Of a stretch of DNA of 64,000 nt, positions 12,113 through 27,100 are shown one piece after another (positions within the stretch are counted from its first letter, which is position 1; each line of letters starts with the position of its first letter). The notes under the pieces were generated by a model. That model was not told the origin of the DNA and did not search any database. It saw only the letters and a list, made by a program, of their open reading frames with translations. The translations under genes and the position numbers were made by a program. Source of the DNA: Strix aluco (lineage: Eukaryota; Chordata; Aves; Strigiformes; Strigidae); contig NC_133943.1 of assembly GCF_031877795.1 (NCBI RefSeq), positions 10,223,001 to 10,287,000 on the forward strand, given 5' to 3'.

Positions 12113-15100
12113 GTATTGTATCTGCTCAGACCGCAAAGTGGAGGCATTGTGTATGGCAGGGTGCTGCAGTTTTTAATTAATTTAAAAACATTTCTGACTC
12201 TTGAAAGGTATGAAGAAATAGTCTCTACTGTGTAAGACCTGGGTCTGTAAAGTAGACTTAGATCAGGGAGGTAAGCTGATGGAAGTGGCAGAGGTAGCTG
12301 TTGGACATGAAGGCTTTATTTTCCAGAGTATAGGAAGGGTGAGTAGCTGGGCTGAGCTCAGGGTGGTGCAGAAGAAAGAGCAGCTCCTTGAAAAAGGGAT
12401 ACAGAGAAAAAGGAGGTGGGTCAGAGAGCTGAGGACAGAGACGTGCAATGGGTGGGCAAGCAGAGCTGGGAAGGCTGGAGTCTGTGAGAATACAGTTTGG
12501 AGGGCAGGAGGCTGAGGAGTGGGGTGTGGGCTAGCACAATGTAGCTGCTGAATGCCTGAAGGTGTGATGGGAATGTGTGTGAGGAAGTGAAATTTTTTTT
12601 GGTCTTGTTTGGCACAGGGAAGCAAGGGACTGTTTATGGGGAAATATCGGAAAAACCTGGAGATGGAGCTGCATATGTGAAAGTTTAGGGCATAGTGTGT
12701 CAGAGAGACTAAGAGCCAGTGGAGTGTGAGGGGAAGAGAGGGGGGAAGTAAGAGCTGTGCACGCATGAATGCAGGGGAGAGCTGAGAAGGAAGAGAGTCT
12801 TAACAAGCTCAAGGCAGAGAAGAAAGTGTAGGTGAGTGATGGAGGGAACAGAGGGGATGTGATTGTTTGGTTTGCTTTTGGGATCATACTAGCTGTCATG
12901 GGGAGATTGCTACGAATGCAAAGGCTTATTTATTTGTTCCTGGTTTCCCTTTCTGATTCTTTTTGTTCTGTGGGCAACTGCAAACCCCTTGAACTGGTGC
13001 TGTCTGCCACTGACAGCTCTGTAGACTGGTGAGGTTGCCACTCACTGATGATGTATTTCCAGTTTTTGTGGCCCTTATCAACCTAAGAACCAAGTTCTGA
13101 GAGTGAGTAGACTTTTTTTCTAGTGTCCATCAGCTCAGAGCCCTCTGTTATTTCTCTAGAGACAAGACGTAGCTCTTCCTAAATTGTGCTCACATCATCC
13201 CAAAGTCTGGTTGCTGTAGTCTTCTTGTTATTTCTCCACCTTCCCCTTCATCCTCTGGGAGGCATTCATCCTGATTCTAGATAATACGGAATGTGCTGTT
13301 CTAAATAGTCCCTTTTGAGCTCTCAAATTCCTGTCGAATATGTTGCTGGAAGATCTGCCAGACATATATTCTCCCCCCCTGCGTCCCTCCCCATGAAGTT
13401 TTGGACAGGATTTAATGTATATAGCTGTCCAGTAATCTCCTCTCAGCCTGTGTATGAGGATTTCTAATAAAGGAATTCTGCGGGGAGGAAACATGCTATT
13501 AACAAATTCCAGCAAGGTCTGATCTCCAGCTACATGATAGACTCTCCCGTCATGTTTTATCCGTGTTCAGACCAATAGAGCTCTGGAGAAAATTGCTTTT
13601 TCCAGTTGTGGCTGTATGTAATCTGCTCATCTCCCCTCCCTGACACTGAGGTGGCAGAGCGGGTGGATCTGAACTCCGGAGCTTTTGGGAGCTGCCGGGG
13701 CTCTGTGTGCGCTGTAGGAAGCACAGTCCTCCTGCCTTGGCTCTCCTGTTGCCAAGGGAACGAGCCCTTCAAAACAAGGCAGGTCGCTTCAAACTCATGA
13801 CTTGTGCAAAAACCTCTTCTCCTCCTGGGTTTGAGGCATGGCGTTTTGTTTGAAGCAGTTTGCCTTTTCTTAGCAAGCTCTTGGAGATTTTTTGGAGCTG
13901 AAAGATTGAGGCTCAGTAGCTTCAGTCCCAGTGCTGTGAATGGGACAGATGAAGTCTGTTGATGTTGCCCTGGTCATTATTTGTCACCCTCTCCGTGGTC
14001 TTGGTCAGAATCTCGATGTTGGCATCACTGAAGGCTGGGCTGCTGCACTGTGCTGGCAGTCCTGGAAGAGACAGCACAAACCAAATGGGCTGTGAAGTCT
14101 AGGCTACGTATTCAGAGGGTGAAGGTGTTCCCAGGAGAAGGTGAAGCACATGTTGCAGCAAAATGCAGGCAGAAGTTTATATCCCTTGTTCAAGCCTTGT
14201 TTGCTGTCTTCTGATGTTTGTAACCTGTCCTTTTTCACCAGCACACCCAGTACTGGTTCAGCTCTTAATTGTACCATGTCTGTTCAGCATTCTCGCACAG
14301 AAAGCATCTTTGAAAAATCTTTGATTGTCCCTTTATGATTGAGTTTCTTCTCTTGCTCTGCACCTTTGTGCCCAAAATATGGAGACAGTCATTGCAACTG
14401 ATATTGTGTCATGTTGCACCTAGTCCTTGTACAGTGTGTGTGCATGTGTGTACTTAAATACTGCGTTAATGTTTTATGCCCTAAATAAGAGTTCGTTTGG
14501 TAACAAAGCATTGAACAAGATGGGATATATCACGGTGGTGGAGGCTCAACCTGTATGAGTAAATCCTATCCAGAAGGATGTAATTTCTGGCTGTTACTGG
14601 CACACTGTTGCCTTTTCCCCAATGGTCAAGTGGACTGGAGCGTTTAATCATTAATAGGGAGTAGCAAGAAAGACGTGCTGCCCAGTATGTGTGTGTCTCA
14701 AGGAAAAAATATTTGGATATTTTTTGCAAAATTCTTTTGCAGCCAAACTGTAGTCATTGTTCTAGGGAGATAACCCATCTTAGATATATTAATTGATTGT
14801 TTGTAAGAAAAAAAAAAACTATTTAAAAATAGAGAGTAGCGACACAGAACAGAGATGGAAGAGTTCAAAGGGGTCTCCCCTAGTTCTGAATAGAAATTCC
14901 CAGAACTGGCATTCATGTGGGAATGTTATTAAGCAAAAAGCCATTGAAAATTACATGGCAAATCGTTACCTACTTCTGTGATTCTTTTTGTGTGTCTTCA
15001 TTCTGTTATATGCAAGGGGTTAATTCTGTTAAATTTCTCAAAATAGTTTCCAATCGGAGACCGTACCGAGAGTACTATGTGGATGCCTTAGGAGAACCTT

Positions 15101-18100
15101 CAGAGAAAACCTGGGTTGCTGGGAAAGCTATTGTCCTCTTTGAAGGAAGACATCAGTTTGAAGAGCTGCCTGTTCTTCGGAGAAGAGGAAAGCAAAAGGA
15201 AAAAGGCTACAAACATAAGGTGAAAGATCTGTTTTCTCTAATATGTTTTTGATGCTTTGAATCTACACAGTACAAAGCACTCCTTTATGACTGGAATTGC
15301 ACTTCGACAGCTTTCTTCTGTGGCAGTGACTGTAGCAACGCGGCCAGGGAAGGGATTCTTTACATCCTTACGAGCATAGTGTATAAGCTGCCAGGAGTTT
15401 CCAGGCTCTCTTTCATGTCAGGGTGTGGCCTGCTGCTTTTATTGCCCTAGACAGCTCCGAGAGGCAGAGGAGTCAGGTCTCTGTCAGTGTGAGATTTGTT
15501 TAGCAGCACAGCCCTCTCCTGATGTCTGTTACAGCGAGCTTCTAAATAACTTCCTGTGCTCTCTGGCAGCCTCTTTTGGCTGATCTGAAGCAGAGGTGGA
15601 GTTGCACGCTTCGCTAGATCACTGACTGAGATAAAGCAGTGGGGTTTTTAGCCCTGCTTCAGTAATTCTCTGTATAGAAACCTGTGAGGACTTATAATTT
15701 GACTTGGAAAACGCTTTGTTGGTGAGCTTGTGGGAATGAGTTTTGTGGCTCATCACATCATCTCCGTTTCCAAACATAACAGCCCTGATCAGTTGTACCC
15801 AGTATAATGTAATGTGACACAGGAGTCTGGTCTACACCTTTAGGAAGGTGACTGGAGGAATTAACTTTCTAGAATTGCTGAAGTGAAAAAGCACAGAGGT
15901 TACTGCGTTACTGTAAGAGAGCAGATAGTCATACTAGGCAATGGTGTCTGGTTTTTCTTTTTCTCTGTTTCCAAGAGGTTTATTAGCAGTTATGTACTTA
16001 ACCCACATTAATGCAAAACTCTCAGATTAAATGTGCTCTTGCAGATGTGAATCCCTGGGTGTTATGCTTTCATTTCGTTTTCCTTTTCCAAGGACATGTT
16101 CAGTATCTTCTCTAAGGTCTTCTCTCCTTGTGTTCCCAGCCCCCTAACAACTAGAGACATGCTCACAAGTAACTTTTGGCTCTAGAAGTGCTGCATGGCT
16201 AGAATCTCATCCTATATGTAAATGGCAGTGCCAATGTCACTGCAGTAGAGGGGAATCAAATGTTTGTTGCTCATGTAAATGTCCAGGTTTACATCACTGG
16301 AAGCCAAAATCTGATGCGAAGCTGAGAGTCTTTGGCTGCTTTACCAGGCTCCATAAATCTCATCTCAGCAGATTAAACAAGTTTTTGTTGGTGTGAGGGT
16401 TTTTGTTAAAGTGTCAGAAATGTGAGTTGTTCTTCCTGCCTTGGAAATGGTTTTGATTTTAGGGGCAATTGTGAAGCCTTTGACTTGCTGTTGTGCAGCC
16501 AAGAACTACACACGTGGGTAAGAAACAAGTTTCTTGCTGGTCTTAGACGTTAGCAGAGGTTCCTGTCCAGTATGGAGAGTACTTTTTGTTTTATACTAAA
16601 GGTACAAAGTTAAAGTTGGAACACTTCTAGGTAATGGAGGTCTTGAATTTAATAGAGTGCATCTTAGTAGGGTGTGTGTGTATCATCTTTGTACCAAGGT
16701 GAGTTGATGGACTGGGAAGATTGAATCGTGCTCAGAGTTCAAGGGGTGCAGAAGAATCAAGAATGAGTAAAGCAAACGTGTCTGCTCAAATATTTTGAGG
16801 AAAATGATACTGTGCTTTCCTTGAGATGCTTGTTGGCTGTTGCTTTGCATTTCTGTGCCAGGGATCCATACCATTTGCATTCCTCTTTACCGACTGTTGT
16901 GTTCGGGGTGTGCTGGGATGCCGGGACATCTGGTTCCTGGGAGACCTGTGCTTGCAGGGACCTTGTTGCTGTTTTGGGAATGCACAAGGATTTTTATTAC
17001 GCTCAGCAGGAGCGCAGGTTACTTACCTAGGAGGAGTATTTTCTGTGTCTACTAGGCACGGTCTCTGGGAATCCATGTGATTGTCTTAAAGATGCAAAGT
17101 GCACAACTGTCACTCTGTTCTGTGCCTTGTACACCTCAATCTCACTTTTATCTTGTTGGTAACCACTCAAATTTTTTATTTCTCTTTTTTTTTTTTCTTC
17201 CAACTTTAAGGTTCCTCAAAGATTTATGGCTAAATGGGAAGTCAGTGTTGGACAGGCAGAAGACATCCTTCTCGGGGGGCCAGAGGATCAAAAGTGCAGC
17301 CAGAGCTCCAGTGAGCTGGACAGCGAGAAGGAAGTGCGGTCAGAATACTATGCCAATGGCCCTGGAGCAGAAAGGGACAGGCAGCTGAATGGATGTTTTA
17401 AATCCTTGGCGTTTGAGTCCAGACACCCGGCCAGTGAAAAAGGAAAATTGCACATTAAGCCACATGTGAAAAAAAGCTCTGACAGCAGAAAAAGGACTAG
17501 AGTAAAAAAGAGTGGCGCAAGAGGGGAAGCATCTAGGGGAGAAATCAAAGAAAAAACACCAGACAGCATAGTTAGAAACATGATTGTCGGGGACCTACCA
17601 GGTAAACACGCGTCTCATGAACTTCGCCGGATTGCCAACAGCCTAACAGCATCCAGTAGCACCAGGGAAAATCATTTGCTTTCCTCCTTTGGAGAAAGAC
17701 GTTTTGAAAAGACAACTTTGAAACCGGACTATGAGAATCGTAAAAGTGATGCTCTGAAGAACGCTTTCCAAGGGGATTTGTTTTCCAGCGCATCTTTGGA
17801 GAGAGAGAAGAGCTCCCTGGGCATTTTGTGCAGCTCCAAATTACAAATACACTATTCTGCGTCTGATGCTGGTATTGAGAAAAAGCAAACTGAATCAGAT
17901 TCATCCTCTTCCCTCTCAGATGGTGGGAACAGTGATGTAGATACCATGGACCAAAGTTCAGAGAGAGCCTCTAGTGCTCTTGAAGTTAGTGATTCTTCAG
18001 ATAAAATGGAGAAGGAATTTCCTATGACGTCAAGTGGAAACATTAAGCTTTCCATGTATCTTTCTCAGAAGAGCAACAGAAGGGCCAGGAAGAAGTCATA

Positions 18101-21100
18101 CAGAGATCGCAAACCTCTGGGAGGTTCAGTAACCAGCAGACTTGATGCAGAATTTGCAGATGGGGAGCTTGAAGTAGGCTTCTCTGATGCTGAGATGTCA
18201 TTGACAGCTCTTGAGTGCTCTTCAGATGTGAGAAATGACAATCTTTCCCTAGCAAACAAGCACACTACTCCCCAAAGTGTTTCCAAGGACAGCTCCTGGC
18301 CTGCTGTTGCAAATCAAGCAATCTTAAAACCGAAAAGCATGAAATTGCCCCGAATTAGGAGTATAAAATGCAAACATAAAGAAAAAGTTGCCGGGTTGGA
18401 GCCTCCTCTTGCAGAAGAGGAGGGTGGCATGAATCACTGCTCTTCTGATACCAAAGGTTTCTCTGGCCTTCAGAGAGATTCTCTTCAGAGAAGTGGAAAA
18501 GTTGATGGTCAGAAACTGTTAAACAACATGCATGAGAAACCCAGGGATTCTGCTGAAATAGAAACAGCCGTGGTGAAACACGTCTTGTCAGAGCTGAAGG
18601 AGCTGTCTTATCGGTCCATGAATGATGATGCTAGTGACTCTGGTGCTCCAAAGGCCACAGTACCTTTACTTTTCTCTTCCGCCTCTGGTCACGGTCGTTT
18701 GCCTATTGAGCCAGATTACAAATTCAGCACCTTGTTAATGATGTTGAAGGATATGCATGACAGTAAGACAAAAGAGCAGCAACTGATGACTGGTCAAAAT
18801 ATAGTCCCATTTCGAAATACCAGCACAGCTGATGGTTCTGGAAGCAATTCTGCAAGTGGTCTGAAGTCCTTGTCTATTGTAGGTCCCCCATATAAAATAG
18901 AAAAAAATGGAGATTGTGTCCAGGAAACAGTAAATCCAAACTCCGCTATAAGCAACTCCTCATATTCACGCAATCCTCCAACCAAGTTGATGGGGATTGG
19001 TACTAGTAAAAGGGAGCCCACGAGTACTGCTGTTTCTGGGACAAACGGCACAAATTGCGTGCCCAAACGCAACTGTTCAAAATCTAAGCAGTCATCAAAG
19101 CTTGGAGATAAAACAGTTTCAAACAGAAAGGACTTAAAACCAGGAGGGCCAAGTAAGTTGCTAAGTCGGTTATCCAGAGATTCAGGAGAACATGCATTCC
19201 GCGTTCATGGTTCGGTTACCAGTCCTCTAGGTAATGAAGCAGAAGATACTGGGAGGAAAGAGTCTGTTGATTTAACAGAACATTCAACTGATGAAGACTC
19301 TGCCTGTTTATCTGATGACAATTTAGATCGTATTGGAAGGAGACCTGAAGCTGGTAGAAATATTGAGAGCTGCACTTCTGCTGAAAATGGGGAGAGTCCA
19401 GACTTGGATTCAGAGGCAAATAGTGAGAGCTCTCTTGGTGATGAGTCTAATGATATAAATCACGTAGCACCCAAAAAGCGATGGCAGCGTTTTAACCAAA
19501 GCAGTGCTAGATCTAATAAGCACATCAGTAGATCTAGGGAACAAGGAAACTTGGAGAGTGCCTTTGGCTTGAATTCTCGTGGCTTTTCACTGAAGGGAAA
19601 TGAGTGCTTGGGACGTAGGCATTCCCCTCATTCAAAGGTGCTTGAGGGAGACCTGACAGATCAGGACTATAAGAATCATTTAGACTTAGTTGAGAAACGT
19701 TTGAATGTATGTGGTAAGCCAAACAACAGTGTGATGGACTCAGAAACAGAGCTTGGCAACTTTGCTCCCCAGTCTGAATTCTCTGCACAAGGTAAGGGAG
19801 CTGGACTTGCGCCAGAGTGTGTATTTGTATACATTTTATACTTTTTCATTTAAAGCATAAGTTATGGAACTTGGGGCTATTTGACAACGTGGAGATGTAT
19901 ACATCTGAGCTGAAGAAAGTGTGTTTTGGGTTCTCTGTAAGCATGGAGAACAGGCGGCAGAGCGACTATGGGATTTTGCCTAGCTTTTTGGTCAGGAAGT
20001 TTAAATACATTTACAAATCATTAGTTCCTCCACAGTGAAAGGTAAAATAAGCATCCTTCCAAGTTTGGGATTTTTTTTTTTTGTTTTAAACTTATACCTT
20101 CATAATGTGTTCCATAGAGCCACCTGCTTGGTGTTAGCTGATAGATCAGTGCTAGAAAGTTGTGGGAAACTGAGCCTCAATGGCTGCTCTTACTTAATTT
20201 TTTAGTGCTGTTTGACATAGACTCTGTCTCTTTGGTTTGTTCTGTAGGATTTCATGTAGGATTTCAAGTCAATGCGTTGGACTTCTTTTGGCATTTTAGT
20301 GTGTAGCTTTATTAGCTGCTAATAACAAATTGGGGAACCCCACAGACTCCCTAATTTACAGCTCTGGTCTATCTGCCTGAGGGGTGAAGGGGAGAACAGA
20401 AGTGGGGGAAGCTGCCAGGGAGGCTGGGCAGGTCTGGAAGATGGCAGGCAGAAGTAAGGCAGCATCACCAGCAGGGAAATGACCTTGGAAGGAGGAGGCT
20501 TCTGAGGACCACAAGGTCAGACAGCCCTGCCTCTCCTACAGAGATGGGGACATTTGGTTAAGGCCAAAAAATAGAAAAAAAGCATGTGTGTAGGGAATAG
20601 GTCCAGCAGAGCCATGTTCAACACATACCATCATCAGGCTTCTGCAGAGAATTTGGGGAAGCAAGCCTTAATGAAAACAACAAAATGAGGTTTTTACATG
20701 GATTTCACCAAACTAGATGGCTCTAATCTATTTGCAGTACCATAAATTAATATAACTTGACAGAATTTTGAACATGTGTGCATTTTGTGGCTTATGTGTT
20801 CCTTCAGCGCACGTTTTGGTGTGTGTATTTTGCTACTAGTGGTTCCTGGCGGTTGTTGCCTTGCACCTCTGTTTCAGCGTGGAAAAGGCAGCTCTTGGCT
20901 TAGTGGTCGTAGGACCTGCCCAAGGCAGGTTACAGCAGGCACAGAAAACAAGCCTGTAGGGTGTAACGCACAGGGTAAGAGTTCTGGTTTGAAGTCATGA
21001 CAAGCTTAATCGTTCACTGCCTCCTCTGGCTGTGGCTGCGTGTTTTTGAGGACTTAAGGCTTCACAGAGCAGGTGAGAGGATGGGTGCTGCTCTGGGGCT

Positions 21101-24100
21101 GTCAGGGCTGTGCCGCAGGAGTGTCGCGGCCCGCCGGAGGGAGCGAGTTCCTTCTTTGCACAAGGATGCAGACGGGTTTTCATGGCTTTGTGGTGGTTTT
21201 GCAATTGAAGCGTCCCTGTAATGTGTTGATATATGAGATGAAGATGCAAGTCTCCAGAGGGATTTAGATAAGAGTTGCCAAAGAGGTAGTTATGTTAGGA
21301 GAGAGGCGGCAGAGGAAGGCAGCAGGCTCCTGGGCGAGGTGGCATTGGTGGTGAAGAGTGTGGAGTTGTCCTGGTGCTGCACACAGGGATGCAGCGACAG
21401 CGAGGGCCTGGGTTTGCTTTGCAAAAGTGACAGATCAGCAGCTGCAGTGTAATCCAATTCCTCTGCCCTAAATAGCACGTGAGCCTTGAAGCACACCTGC
21501 GTCCTGTCTGTGCAGATGTGCCATAGGGAGGCACTGGAGCCTCCGTGTATGAGGAGCTGTCTGGGCTGCTGTAACACCCCCACTGTGCTGGTGGTAGTGA
21601 GTAAACCTCTAACGCTTTGAAAAGCCCATTTGTGGAAACCAGTCTTCCCTTTGATATCAGGCAAGGCCAATTACATAGAAAGTAGAGAGAATGATGCTGG
21701 AAGTTAGACTAACTGCAGCTTACAGAAGAGGAGGAATTTCCTCTCTGCCAGTGCTTTGAGGAGACGTGGCTAATCCCTGTCCACAGCAAGCAGAGTGTCA
21801 GGGTAAGAGATCACAACAGATTGCAGTGACAACTGTGTAATTTCCACTAAGTTCAAACTGTATGAAGTCTTCATCATGGTTGAATGACAACATTTGGCAT
21901 ATTTTTGCTACAAACTTTGCGGTGCGATGTAGAGCAAATAAGGCAGAAGTGAAGATTGGTGGAATTTGCTGATGTAAAACATTTTTATAAATAATGGTTT
22001 CATCAGGTATGTGATTTGCCAGTGCCAGTCAGACTGCATTTGGGATTCTTGTATGGGATTCACTTTGGGGGGGAAAAAAATGCAGTTAAGCCAGCCCTTC
22101 TGGCACAGTGCTCTGCTGCGTGGCTTTGGGGCTCTAAATAGTTGCCCAGTGAGGATACTCATCATACACATTTCAGCACACAACCAGCTGTATTTCACCC
22201 AGACACCTGTACAGAGCGTTAATAGAGGCTGAAAATAGCCGTGTTTGAGAAAGTTGTTCCTTTCTTCTCTTTTGGCCAAGTTTGACGTTTTCATGCTTGT
22301 TTTAACCACAAAGCCACAATAAAGCATAGCAGTCTTGTCCAATATCCCCATTCTGAAGCGTTGCACTGGAATGCTTTGTTATAAAATGTTTCCGTTTTAA
22401 AGAAGAAAAAGCCACCTCCTACACATGAAAAGAAGCAAAGAGGATATTTACTGCTTGTTCCTAAACTTCCAGGAGACCGCAAGTGTTTTTGTGACTAGGA
22501 AAAATCTTTGGACAATATCATTTAATAATTTTGAAAACTAAAAAAGGGGAAAAGCCAGAGGTGTTCTGGGAAGTGGGAAAAACATAAACTTGCATCATCT
22601 TGCTTTTGCAGCTTGCTGAGTAGAGTTGACATAGAGCATCAGGGCTCTTTTTTTTTTTTTTTGGAGCTTGCTGCGCATTGGGGTGTTGAGGTGGTATAGC
22701 ATGGGTGGTTAGGTTTATATCAAGGAAATTCCTGTTACTAGGTTTCCCTTGTGATGGTGCAGTGTTGTACAAACACAAAAACATAGGAGCCTTGAAGAGC
22801 TTGGAGTCGCTGGCGAGGACTGTTTGCTCCCTGATCTCATTGTGGAATCTATTGTCGGGAAGCAAAGGCAATAAATGGGCTTGCAGTAACAGATGGGGAG
22901 TACAGAGCTCTTGTAGTATATACAAAAATATGCCAGAGAGTAGGGGGAGGGAAGGAGTTAGGCTTAGGTGTTACTAATGAAAGTTTCATGACTGAACCAT
23001 GTTATGGGGGAAAAAAGTGTTTTCCCATGTCCCTGCACTAAAACCAAAGGAGTTTGGGTTAACAGCAAAAGTAGCATGATGAGTCTGAGTTGCTAATGGC
23101 CTTAGATTTTGGTAAAAGTGTGCTGCAAGAAGGCTAGGTGAAGTTTGTCTAGGGAGAGGTTGGGTGAAATTTCAGGAGCCCTCTGTCAGATATCTAATAT
23201 TATTTGATTTCTTATCTGAACTGCTTGAAGTTCCATAGGTCCTTAGAAATCCCACCTGCCATGTCTGGATTGTGGAAAATAGGAAGATCAAAAATTATAA
23301 GGTTGTATCAAAGAGAAAGAAGTTATTGGGGCTCTTCCGACTTGGAGCCTCTGGAAGAGAAGGCAGGAACAACTGTTACCTACAGATCATGAGGAGAATG
23401 TTGTCTTGTGATCATCTCAAACACAGTCTTGAAGCTGGTTTCCTTTTTCTTAGTACATTCAGAGAGGAAACGCCTTAGAAAGCCAAGTAAACGGCTTCTG
23501 GAATATGCAGAAGAATATGATCACTTATTTGCACCCAAGAAAAAATCAAAGAAGGGCCAGGAGCAATTGCAAAAGGTGGGTGAAGGCTAATGTGCTCTTC
23601 ATGGTTATTACTCTGGGGCTCTGGTCTGTGTGCTTTTGATGCTTCCTTGCTGGCTGAGTGTTCTTGCTGTGTGCAGTGCTGTGCAGGATGAATGTTTTCA
23701 CCAACATATTTCACTGTGATAGGTGAATTCTGTGGTGAGGTCTGAATTTGAAGGAGGTCTTCCTGCACGATGCAGTCCTGACAGAGATACCCAGCGGGGG
23801 CCAAGTCCTTTGGTTTCAACTCCATCTTCAACCAAAGAGTCCCCTCCCATCCTTGAAGCAGAGTGCTCCTTCTCAGAACTAGGATCCCATCCCACCGGTC
23901 AACTTCTAGAAGGACCTTCAAGTTTTCCAGAGCTGGTGCTGTCTTCCTCGGATGTTTCTGAAGTTTCTGCTTCTCCAGATGCAGAAGAGAGATTCCTGAA
24001 ATCAGGTATGTGGGAGGTTGTGTGATTCTGCTTCTGTAAGTGAACGTGTCACAAGTTCAGTGGAAATTGTTGCTTTGGTCAGCGTGAAAAGGTCAGTAGC

Positions 24101-27100
24101 TGTTGATCTGTTAGTTTGGTTTTTGCTTCATTCAGTGACCATTCCTGGTGCTGGTAAGGGAGAGAGGACAAGTACAGTGGGTGACCTGGTGAGCTGGATG
24201 ATTACACTTACACTATTAGCTTTCTGTGGTGTGTGATGGTCCTCCTTAGGTCCTGGCACAGAATACCCCATTGTCCAAATGAAGAAAGTCACAATTCCTT
24301 CTCTGAGTCTTTGCCATCTGTGCTTGCAAACAGTGGCATCCCTTCAGCTTCAAGGTCTCTTGCTGCTGTTAAAACCCCTTGGATGAACATTGCTGTGCTG
24401 AGGTTGACATGCAAAGTCTGATCTGCATTGCTCATGGCGTGACCTTTTGCTCTCCTAGGGAGCTTAGGGAGTTGTAGCACAGAAATACCTCTGGAAAAGC
24501 TTTTTTTTCTTAGAGGTGCTAAGCATCTGTAGAAGTTGTTGGAGACTTGTACTAACAGCAAGCCAGGGCCTCAGCTTTCGAAAGTAGGGCACAGTATACG
24601 GAGAGCAAGTGCGGTCTGACGGGCTTTTCCCCTTTCCAACAGAGTCGGTATCAGGGTCTACTCTGCAGTACACTCATTCTCTGGTAGTGTCTGAAGACAC
24701 GCCCAGGGTTAAAGCCTTGGTGTTCTGACTGTGCTAACTTGGAGGGGACATTGTTCCTGTTCTAAAGGGCCTGTGGTCAAAAAAATTAAACGAAGCAGAG
24801 AGGTACTGAGAGGTCAGTTAGCCTGTTACATTTGAGGGCAGAGGGATTGCCTGTGGGGGCTTGTAGGTGTCGGATGGAAAGTTGGAGAGGATTAAAGGAG
24901 GAAAAACTGGGGATGTGAACCTGAGGTTGGAGGTGCAGGAGAACAGTAGAGGGTGCAGCAGTGGGAGCAAACATCCAGTACGCAGAGGTTGCATAGCTCT
25001 TCCCCCTCCCGAGAAAACTCATCTCTTGCTGAAGCCCGCAGAGCCCAAGCTGTGGGCAGAGGCTTGCCTTGAGAACGATGCCGTGTTGTCCCCCCATTAG
25101 GTGTCTGATGCATAAGCAATGCATGAAGAAGTGTGTCACGGAAGGGGCACAGCTGAGGCTGATAAAGCAAGCAGATGAAGAGGGTAAGATGGGTAGAAGG
25201 CTGTTTCTGTGGAGTGTCGTGCACTCAGCGTCATCATTTCCTGGTCGTTCTAAGTTTGTACTGTTGCCAAAATTAGTGTGGATGAGCCCAGGTCTAGCAG
25301 CTCCTTACCTCTTGAGTGCCAGCAAAAGGCTGGAGTAGGAAATGGTGCAGGTTACAGCTTGTTTGTTTGGGGTGTCTTTTCCCAGGTAGTTTTATCCAGG
25401 AGCATGTCCTTTAGCATGTTTACTATGTGCAGCATGAATGCTGGTGTGAGTGGCGTGGGAGTAGAGGCAGGGCTGTATTTGTCAGTGGTAAGACTGGCTT
25501 ATGCCAGATCAAAGTGATTGGGAAATTATGATCTCAGTTGCGTTGCCAAGATGTCTTAACCTGCTGGCATTGACTTCATAGTCTCTCTTCTGTGGGTGGA
25601 TTTTTGTATTACATATTGAGGTATGCCTGAAGGTCATGGCAGACTGTGGTCCATTTTTGTGGAAGTTGTACAGAAACAGGTAACTGGCATCTCTGCCCAA
25701 GGAGCTTATGATCCCAAACACAGGGTGAAGCAGATTGTTTTGAACTGTTGGCTGATATTTGCTTAATAGTCTGATTGAAGAGAAGAAAACCCCCATTTAC
25801 CTGATGTGAAGAGTTTCATTGCAGGAAACTTCGAAAGCAAGCGTCAAAGGAAGCCCACTAAAAAGCTCTTGGAATCCAATGATTTGGACACTGCCTTTAT
25901 GCCAAAGAAGGAGGAATGGACTACCCCAAAGAAGGTACTTTCCTTCCAGCTCTTTTGAAAACCAGATAGAAAACGAGCCTAGACAGCAGACCCTGCTGAC
26001 TGAGACACAGTGCAATGGGCTGTGGTTTTTTGTTGGCAGTGGCCCAGGAGCAAAGGTCCACCCTTCCCAGAGGTGCTCGCTGCTGTGTTGTGATGAAGAA
26101 ATCTGCTGAATACAGATGTGTTCCCCACCCCTCCCCACTTGTAATGGGGATCGGGTGTTTTGGCTGTAAAATCTCCTGCTCATTGATTTATATAGAAAAG
26201 GGGGTATCTGGATGCTAACTGGGAAGGTGTGAGCAGAAATGTTCTGTGCAGGAGCTTTCTGTCACTTACATTGCAGCGGAGCTTGAGCTTGAACCTAAGG
26301 CTTTGTCCTTTTCCATCAGATTTCCTCTGAGCAGTGTTTCCTTTGTTACCTTCCCAAGTGAGCTGGTGAATGGTACGTAAATGCAGACTTGTAGCAGGAT
26401 GGAGGCTTGAGTTGTATCACATGTCGTATACAGTGCTTGGTGCAGATTTTTAAAGAAAATGCTGCTCTTCTCCGTTAAATACTCGATATTCAGTGACATG
26501 GTTTGGAAAAAAGCAACTTGTGAAGAACTGTTTCAGGTGGTGTACCTGCACAAGACTTGTTGCCACTGTTTCTAAGGTTGATTAATACAGTTTTCCTCCT
26601 TTCCTTTTTCTCTCTGCGTGTGGCACAGTCTTAATGTAATTATCATGGTTGCAGTAATGCAGAGGCCAGTGTATTTGGTCTTAATGCTCCGTAAAAGTGT
26701 AAAGCCAGAAGAGAGTTTCTCTTCCCAGCAGCTTACCAGGGTGTTAGCAGTGTTTTTGGGACAGCTCCGGAAACAGCAGATGATGCTGGTGAGCACAAGA
26801 CACAGCAGACTCGGCATTCCTCCCTGCCCAGAGACTGACTTTTCCATGTGGGATCTGTCACACACATAAAACAAATGTTTTCTTGTAAAGTCTCTAATCA
26901 CTGATGAATTCATGACCTGAACTGTAAGTTACATGTTGCAGTCATTTGTAAAGGCTCTGAGTGGCTGAGGAACGTGCATCTCTGCTTTGCATCTGGTGAC
27001 TTGACTCTGTTGTGTATTTGTAGGGCACGGGCCCTTCCGAGAGTGACAGCTCTGAGCTCTACTCGCCAGCCCACTTCTCGGACCTGGGAGAAGGTAAGTG

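Noticed and set aside
24490-24560. A stretch resembling an amniote interspersed repeat (TTAGAGGTGCTAAGCA and following).
   Set aside because: The similarity is short and from memory only; no boundaries, tail or target duplication can be seen.
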